The translations under genes were made by a program, and so were the position numbers. From contig NZ_JXAK01000014.1 in the NCBI RefSeq assembly GCF_000829455.1, positions 1 to 64,000 on the forward strand: DNA of 64,000 nt. Reading direction: 5' to 3'. Below, piece after piece: positions 58,752-64,000 of the stretch (within the stretch, counting starts at the first letter, position 1; each line of letters begins with the position of its first letter). The stretch is from Gordoniibacillus kamchatkensis. GTDB taxonomy: Bacteria; Bacillota; Bacilli; Paenibacillales; NBRC-103111. The notes beneath the pieces were generated by a model, which was given only the letters and a program-made list of their open reading frames with translations, was not told the origin of the DNA and ran no database searches.

Positions 58752-61333
58752 TCAGGCAAACCGCAGCTTGATCGTCTCGATTTGAAACGGCCCCAGCGGC
58801 ACTTTCAAGCCCGCTTGCGAGCAATCCCCGACCGGGCCGCGCTCGCGCTCCACCAAATCGCACAACATAGCATCGGCGAGCGGTCGCGTAAAGATCAGCC
58901 GAGCGGTTGTGCCCGCGTCGGTCAAATTTTGCAGGCGCACGACATACCCGCTGCCATCCTCGGCAAGCTTAAACGCGAGGATGCGGATGTCGTCCCCGAT
59001 ATCCGACGCCAGCAAGGCAAACCGCTCCGGCGCCGCTTCCCGCCATCCTTCCGCAACGAGCAGCGGAGTTCTGTATTCCTCGGCCATGCGTTGCACCCGG
59101 GCCTCCTTCCAGCCGCCGGCATGCGGCGCCACCCGGAACCGATAGCGGAAATCGCCGCCGATCCATTGCGGAAAATTCGTCCCCCACTGATTGTTAAACA
59201 GATTGAAGTTGAGGTCCGGGCTTTGCGGTATGTAGCGCCTGGAATAGCGGTAAATCCCTTTCTCGCCGATGGAGAACAGCGGCGTATCGGCCGGAAGCAA
59301 AGCGAGCCCCGCTTCCCCGTCCCGCACGTCGACCCAATGGCTTGCGCAATGGTTATGAAAATTGGCCCCGTCGGCGATGTCAACAAGCGGATCGACGACG
59401 CTACCGAGCTTCTGATACGCATACTCGGGGCTTTGCGCCGCCAGCGAAAAGACGAAGTGCCCGGCTTCGGCGAACGCGCTCGCCGCTTTGCCGCTAACGG
59501 TCACGGCGAAATCGGCGTACCGGCCGTCGCGGTGCAGCGTAATTTCGACCTCGACGCTTGCGCGTTGCCGAACGTTTCGCAGCTTTCGGGAGGAACCCCG
59601 AAGCTGAGCCGAATGCTTCCGCTCACGCCGATATTCGCGATTTCGATCCGCTCGAGCGTTGCCCCGTACTGCCGGTGAGAGATGCGCGGATAGCCGGGCT
59701 TGCCGAAATCGTTCACATACCAATCCGTCAAATCGTAAGCATACGCTTTGACAAACCCGTTGACATCATCTTTCCCGTACACGTCGTATTCATAAGCGGC
59801 AAAACCGCGCTCAGACGCCCATTCCTTGCCGCACGCCTTGTCGTAAAAGCTCGTGACGGCGCCGCTGCCGGCATCGACCGTGATGCGAAGCCAGCTATTT
59901 TCCAACACCGCCTGGTCTCCGCTTTGGCGGCCAATCGGCGCCGCCGCTGCATCTCCGGCTGCCGCTGCCTCGTCATAGGCAAAGGTGCGGTAGCCGAGCG
60001 CAGGCACATCGCCAATGCGAACCGTTCCGTCTTCGCCTACCGGATACGCTATGCCGCTGCTTCTGTCCCGCAGGATGCCGGAGGCGCGCCCGGCCAGGAC
60101 GATTTCTGCGTCCCGCCGCGTCCAGCCGAGCGGATTGTAGACGCCGATCACCGACGAGCCTTGCGCCGCATAAGGCCGAACTTCGGACAACGCGGCCGCG
60201 GCCGCTTCCAAATATCCGCTCTGCTCGCTCCACGACTGCTCCGCTTTGCGGTAGCTCGCGGGAAACAGGCGGCGGTCCTGCTCGACATCCTTTTTGTAAA
60301 AAGCGCGCGTGCTGTTTCGTCCCGGGAGCAGCACCGACTTGACGTCGATGCCCCACGTATGCTCGCCGAACAGAAGCGTCTGCTCATAAGCTTTCCTTAT
60401 CGGCTCCGCCGGATACGCCTCCGCCGTCCCCTGCAGCCGCTCCAGGGCGGCGAGGCTTTCGCGCGATGCGATTTCCGGCCGCAGCCGGCGCACGGCCGAC
60501 ACTTCCGCCGGGTATGTGCCGACGCCGTGAATCCACGTATCCGCCAAATCTTTGCGGACGACCGGTATGTCCGAAAAGCCGCGGGACAAAAAGTCGCGGG
60601 CAAAATCGTCCATCGTGCCGATCTTCACTTTCGTATCCGGATAATGCGCTTTCACTTCGTCCAGCAGCCGCTGCACCGCTTCCCCGTTCTGCGGACCGTG
60701 ATTGTCGTTCGTTTGCAGCAAAGCCATCCAGACCGGATAAGGCCAATCGCCGGGCGGCAGAAGGCTGGTGCCGTATTCGCCTTTCGAATAGTACGTCAGC
60801 ACCCGGCTGCCGTCGGGGCCTTCCCAATAAAACAGTCTCGGCACGTCGACGGGAGAGGAGCAGGCATTGACGCCGAGGTGCAAAAACTCGATCCCAGCCC
60901 CCTTCAGCAGCGTCGGGAGCATCCACGTATGCCCCGGCACGTCCGTCATTTTGGCGGCGACCGTCTCGCGGCCGAACCGCTGCCGCAGCCGCTCCGACTC
61001 GTACAGGCCGCGCACGTATTCCTCGGTTCCGCAAAACTCGGTATGCGTCGTATACGGAAGCCCGTGCCAGCGCAGCTGCCCTTGCCGAATCAGCGCCTCC
61101 AGCCGCCGCTTCTTGTCCGCCGGCACGGAATCGAGACAAGTTCTCAGCATCCAGGCCGGCAGCGTCCATACGAAGAGCTGATCGGGATCGCCGCTCTGCG
61201 TCAGTTCGCAGGCGGCGAGCACTTCGTCCATCATGCGGCCGCTGTACTGCTCTACGACGTTCCGCGCCAAGTCGGTAAATCCCAAGTCGACGTGTGTTTT
61301 AAATACGATATAGATCGTTTCCAGCGCCTTCAT
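58752..61333 (-). pseudogene. GH38 alpha-mannosidase, frameshifted
   Basis: The N-terminal frame (ATG at 61333) carries the catalytic domain: IVFKTHVDLGFTDLARNVV (metal-site HxD), MTDVPGHTWMLPTLLKGAGI (Asp and His), LQTNDNHGP and FGEHTWG (His). It ends prematurely near 59500. The C-terminal beta domain (VEVEITLHRDGRYADFAV to the end LGPFQIETIKLRF) lies in the next frame, one base apart near 59556. Restored length is about 860, normal for the family. It follows the LacI gene by 54 bases, which makes it the likely regulated target. Confidence 0.85.
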
Positions 61334-61387
61334 TCTTTTGCCCTCGTCTTTCTTGTTGTCGGCATCGTTATTCCCGTCGGCGGCGCG

Positions 61388-62401
61388 CTAAGCGAGCGGC
61401 TTGCAAGATTCCCGAATGACCAGCTTGGCATCGACGATGCGCTGGTGCACGCCTTCGATATTGTTCATTTTGTCGATGAGGATATGCGCGGCTTCGGCCC
61501 CGAGCAGCTCTGCCGAAAGCTCCACCGTCGTCAGCTTGGGCGTCGTTTCCTGCGCTAGGGTAGCGTCGTTGCTCAGCGCGACGAGCGACAGCCGGTCGGG
61601 AACCGCAATGCCGAGCTCCCGCGCCGCCCTCAGCACCCCTAGAGCCACACGGTCCGTATCGGCGATAACGGCCGAAAACGGTCGCTTGCCATACGTCTCA
61701 AGCAGCGCCGCGTAACCGTAATTGGCCATGTTTTTATGCTTTTTGCGCGAGAAGTTCAGCACAATCGCCTCGCCGAACGGGATTCCGTGACGCTCGTATG
61801 CCTGGGCCAGACCGCTCTGCCTGTCGAATGCGACTGTCATATCGGACGAAGCATTCAGAAACAAAATGGAGCGGTGGCCAATGCCAAGCAAATAGTCTCC
61901 CACCTGCAGGCCGACTTCCTTGTTATTGTTGTCCACGAAGCAAACGGCTTCGTCCATCGGGTCGGGCCTGCCGACGAGCACAAGCGGTATCGCCATCTGC
62001 CCGTAACGCTCGATGCGCGGATCGTTTTGCCTCGGATTCAGCATAATAACCCCGTCCACCGGATCGATGGAAAACTGCGTCGGGTCGTCATGCTCGGGCA
62101 ATGTGTCCAGCAGCACCCGATAGCCGTGCTTCGTGCACGTTTGAATGACGCCGCCCATCATCTGCGTCTCGAAAGCCGACATGCCGCCGTCTGTCGAGAT
62201 CGGCATCTTCAGCCCGGCAATCAGCGTCTTTTTAATGGCAAGGCTGCGCGCGACATGGTTCGGAAAATAGCCCAGCTCTTTCGCCGCTTCTAGCACCCGC
62301 GCCGTCACAAGCTGGCTGATTGGTCTTTTTTTGCTGAATACGCTGGAGACCGTTCCTTTGGATACTCCGGCTAGTTTAGCGACATCGTCGATAGTGGCCA
62401 C
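61388..62401 (-). CDS. LacI-family transcriptional regulator
   Basis: The 337-residue protein has the LacI head (ATIDDVAKLAGVSKGTVSSVFS, hinge region RSLAIKKT) and a periplasmic-binding-like sugar domain. Two perfect TTAAACCGGTTTAA palindromes lie directly upstream, of the CCGG-centred type bound by this family, implying autoregulation. With GH38 next in the same direction it probably represses mannoside breakdown until a mannose-containing sugar binds. Confidence 0.9.
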   Translation of the reverse strand: MATIDDVAKLAGVSKGTVSSVFSKKRPISQLVTARVLEAAKELGYFPNHVARSLAIKKTLIAGLKMPISTDGGMSAFETQMMGGVIQTCTKHGYRVLLDTLPEHDDPTQFSIDPVDGVIMLNPRQNDPRIERYGQMAIPLVLVGRPDPMDEAVCFVDNNNKEVGLQVGDYLLGIGHRSILFLNASSDMTVAFDRQSGLAQAYERHGIPFGEAIVLNFSRKKHKNMANYGYAALLETYGKRPFSAVIADTDRVALGVLRAARELGIAVPDRLSLVALSNDATLAQETTPKLTTVELSAELLGAEAAHILIDKMNNIEGVHQRIVDAKLVIRESCKPLA

Positions 62402-62438
62402 CGAATTCCCCCTTATTGTGCCGATCGCCGGAAGGATT

Positions 62439-62499
62439 GTTAAACCGGTTTAACGATCTGCAAAAGGAAAACCGGCTTAATAAATTAAACCGGTTTAAT
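62439..62499. promoter_or_regulatory. Two LacI operators
   Basis: GTTAAACCGGTTTAAC (62439-62454) and ATTAAACCGGTTTAAT (62484-62499) are perfect 16-bp palindromes, 45 bases centre to centre. A degenerate AAACCGGCTTAA lies between them (about 62469-62480). Paired sites suggest DNA looping by a LacI tetramer or simple double occupancy. Confidence 0.85.
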
Positions 62500-62730
62500 C
62501 GTTTATGCCTTCATTATAAGGGACACTTTGGCAATGTTCAACCATTATTTTGATGCCGAGCGGTTCGTTCAGCAGCCCGAGAAAAACGGAGCGGAGGATG
62601 GATTATCGGCCTATCGAACTGCAAGTTATGCGCAGCAAAACCCACGCCGTAAGCATCGGCCGATTGTGGGCGACGCCGGAGACCCTCATTCCCAATCCGC
62701 CGCGCCGCCATATTTTCTCGGGAAGCCAGG
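62500..62730. other. Interval between LacI operators and CAP gene
   Basis: About 230 bases with plus-strand open frames but no ribosome-binding site placed for them. Nothing specific recognised. Confidence 0.35.
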
Positions 62731-63354
62731 TTAGTTCGCGATAAATTCCTGCACCCACTCGTGATTGTAATAACCTACGCCAATTTGGGTGTAATGCGGG
62801 TTTAAAATGTTGGCGCGGTGCCCGGAGCTGTTCATCCAGGCCGTCATGACTTCCTGCGGAGTCCTTTGCCCCATGGCGATATTTTCGCCGGCGTAGGAGT
62901 AAGAAATGCCGTAAGAGGTCATCATATCGAACGGAGAGCCGTAGGTCGGCGAAGTATGATCGAAGTAATGATTGTCGTACATATCTTTGGCCTTGTCCAG
63001 CGCCATAGCCGACAGCGCCTTATTGCTTGCCAGCGGCTTCAGTCCCGCCTTCGCGCGTTCCTGATTGACCAGGGACACCACTTGCTCGGCATAAGAAGCT
63101 GCGGACGAAACGGTGCCGGAGCCCGAAGCTGCTTTTTCGGGAATGTTAAGCTTCATCCCGGGCCAAATAATGTCCTTGTTCGGCACCTGGGGATTCAATT
63201 GCAATAACTTGTAGAACGGAATGCCTTGCTGCTTCGCTATCGTCCACATCGTATCGCTCGCTTTGACCGTATACGTAGCGGCAGACGCCGCACCGGCGCC
63301 GGCGATTGTGCCGAGCAGAAGCAGGCCGGCCATTGCGGTTTTCTTGAAACGCAT
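62731..63354 (-). CDS. Secreted LysM + CAP-domain protein (YkwD/SafA-like)
   Basis: The 207-residue protein has a signal peptide (about 1-26, ending AGAASAA), one LysM repeat (YTVKASDTMWTIAKQQGIPFYKLLQLNP; 27-72, hallmark) and a C-terminal CAP/SCP domain (VSLVNQERAKAGLKPL, HTSPTYGSPFDMM, AGENIAMG, WMNSSGHRANILNPHYTQIGVGY). It would bind peptidoglycan outside the cell or in the spore coat. It stands alone. The CAP domain's enzymatic role is unknown. Confidence 0.9.
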   Translation of the reverse strand: MRFKKTAMAGLLLLGTIAGAGAASAATYTVKASDTMWTIAKQQGIPFYKLLQLNPQVPNKDIIWPGMKLNIPEKAASGSGTVSSAASYAEQVVSLVNQERAKAGLKPLASNKALSAMALDKAKDMYDNHYFDHTSPTYGSPFDMMTSYGISYSYAGENIAMGQRTPQEVMTAWMNSSGHRANILNPHYTQIGVGYYNHEWVQEFIAN

Positions 63355-63360
63355 CTCACA

Positions 63361-63764
63361 ATCTCTCCTTTTTACGGCCTGCGAGGTTAGCTGACGGATT
63401 CGGGTTAAAGAGAAAACGACCCTGCCAATAAACTTGGTTTCACCCCAAAATAATGGTTCCCCCGCGCTTCGCGAAGCGAAGCTTCGGCCTTATAATTGAT
63501 CATCAGCAGGGATCGCCTGCTGATTGGCTACTATTGTAGCATGCGGCCGCAGTCAGTACACCGGTCAAAGTTTACCAATGCAAAAAGGGACCGCAGCCAG
63601 CCTGGCTGCGATCCCATCTGCAAAAAATATTCCAATTCGACTATTGCCGCCCTGGCAGCATCGTGACAATCGTCCCCGCCGTCGGGGCAATCGTCCAATC
63701 GTGGGCCGGACCCGTTGCATACGATGATAAGGCGAATACACTATTACCGAGGGGAAGTGTTACT
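63361..63764. other. Intergenic region with two hairpins
   Basis: ATCAGCAGG-GATCG-CCTGCTGAT (about 63503-63525) and a GGGA-CGCAGCCAG/CTGGCTGCG-TCCC hairpin (63586-63614) followed on the minus strand by CTTTTTGC. The second looks like a minus-strand terminator, and a start-less minus frame (ending near 63640) reads GPAHDWTIAPTAGTIV, so a gene remnant may end here. Confidence 0.4.
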
Positions 63765-63860
63765 ATGAGCCACGTTGCAGGTTACGGCTTCACGAACACG
63801 GGAACGATTCTTGTACTTTTCATTTTGTTAGTTATCATCAGCCGGATGGTCGTATGGTAA
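63765..63860 (+). CDS. YjcZ-like small hydrophobic peptide
   Basis: A 31-residue peptide (MSHVAGYGFTNTG then TILVLFILLVIISR, ending MVVW), the third member of the family in this window and the shortest. GAGGGGAAG precedes the ATG by 8 bases and a terminator follows, again a one-gene unit. The longer upstream frame (from 63663) lacks a start signal. Confidence 0.78.
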   Translation: MSHVAGYGFTNTGTILVLFILLVIISRMVVW

Positions 63861-63869
63861 TCCGACTCG

Positions 63870-63910
63870 GGGACCGCGGTTTGCCGCTTGGCATGCCGCG
63901 GTCCCTTTTT
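63870..63910 (+). terminator. Terminator of the third YjcZ-like gene
   Basis: GGGACCGCGG pairs with CCGCGGTCCC around a 16-base loop, then TTTTT. Confidence 0.88.
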
Positions 63911-63935
63911 GCATGGGGAAGCCGGTTTGCTAGCG

Positions 63936-64000
63936 CTAGGCGCAAGATATCGGAAAAGCGATGTGCACCTCGGTGCCTTTCCCTACTTCGCTCTCGATGT
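63936..64000 (-). CDS. C-terminal end of a histidine kinase (partial)
   Basis: On the minus strand the final 20 codons read IESEVGKGTEVHIAFPISCA and then TAG at 63938-63936. ES-x-x-GKGTEVHI is the last strand and G2 region of an HATPase_c domain, so this is the end of a sensor kinase whose body lies beyond the window. Confidence 0.7.
   Translation of the reverse strand, partial: IESEVGKGTEVHIAFPISCA

Noticed and set aside
63640..63760. Minus-strand frame ending GPAHDWTIAPTAGTIV
   Set aside because: No usable start codon upstream, and it overlaps the leader of the third YjcZ gene; at most a remnant.
63663..63764. Upstream extension of the third YjcZ-like gene
   Set aside because: The GAGGGGAAG site points to the ATG at 63765, and the resulting peptide matches its two relatives in length and layout.
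1..64000. tRNA, rRNA or known riboswitch
   Set aside because: Scanning intergenic regions by eye showed no cloverleaf with a TTCGA-type T-loop or conserved riboswitch core; a covariance search could still find one.

Overview
This window looks like chromosome from an aerobic, endospore-forming member of the Paenibacillaceae (Paenibacillus or Cohnella type). The evidence is a GC-rich coding background, Shine-Dalgarno sites of the AAGGAGG type with many TTG/GTG starts, spore-coat type genes (CotS-like kinase, CotSA-like glycosyltransferase, YmaF-like protein, LysM+CAP protein), three tiny YjcZ-like peptides, and a sugar ABC transporter next to a YesM/YesN-type two-component pair. I saw no rRNA, tRNA, CRISPR array or complete insertion sequence.

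Layout. 1-5.5 kb: GAF protein, NarL-type response regulator, PAS histidine kinase and a ba3-type cytochrome c oxidase operon; two CRP/FNR-like boxes sit at about -41.5 of the GAF and oxidase promoters. 5.5-9.6 kb: small unknown protein, APH-fold kinase, DHA2-type exporter and its divergent XRE/MmyB-type regulator. 9.6-16.3 kb: a sugar ABC importer (two permeases, lipoprotein binding protein) with its kinase/regulator pair. 16.5-22.5 kb: flavin-reductase-like protein, nucleotidyltransferase, YjcZ-like peptide, a MITE-like element, an ankyrin remnant, and a CotS/glycosyltransferase/HipA-like cluster. 22.5-33.7 kb: FabF-like ketosynthase, then a mosaic, partly AT-rich accessory stretch with a TetR regulator, a chimeric DUF2255/aldo-keto-reductase gene, a cupin, a YhhN membrane protein, two more MmyB-type regulators, a broken namA, a VOC protein, long gene-poor gaps and dispersed repeats. 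33.7-41 kb: a polysaccharide (probably alpha-glucan) cluster encoding an NTP-transferase/phosphomannomutase fusion, GT4, GH57, DUF4912 and GH15. 41-46 kb: a sugar-catabolic operon (HUMPS-family aldolase/decarboxylase, TIM-barrel epimerase, Zn dehydrogenase, Gfo/Idh/MocA oxidoreductase, phosphoesterase). 46.2-52.7 kb: a YcaO/ThiF-like azole-peptide (TOMM) maturation pair with an ABC-2 exporter, beside a cysteine-bearing YjcZ-like peptide. 52.9-58.3 kb: DMT exporter/LysR, a YhgE-like membrane protein behind a doubly-operated promoter, MarR/CDGSH and YpsA. 58.7-64 kb: GH38 mannosidase under a LacI repressor, a CAP-domain protein, a third YjcZ peptide and the end of another histidine kinase.

Two whole-window points matter to a reader. 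First, five genes (cotSA-like, namA, the NTase/PMM fusion, GH57, GH38) are each split by what looks like one missing base; they are either sequencing or assembly deletions or an unusual burst of decay, and I annotate each as one gene. Second, several intergenic repeat families are visible (about 75-bp, about 205-bp, tandem about 110-bp, and AACGGAAC-type palindromes), none of which encodes a protein.

All identifications are by eye from motifs and family knowledge; no database search was run.
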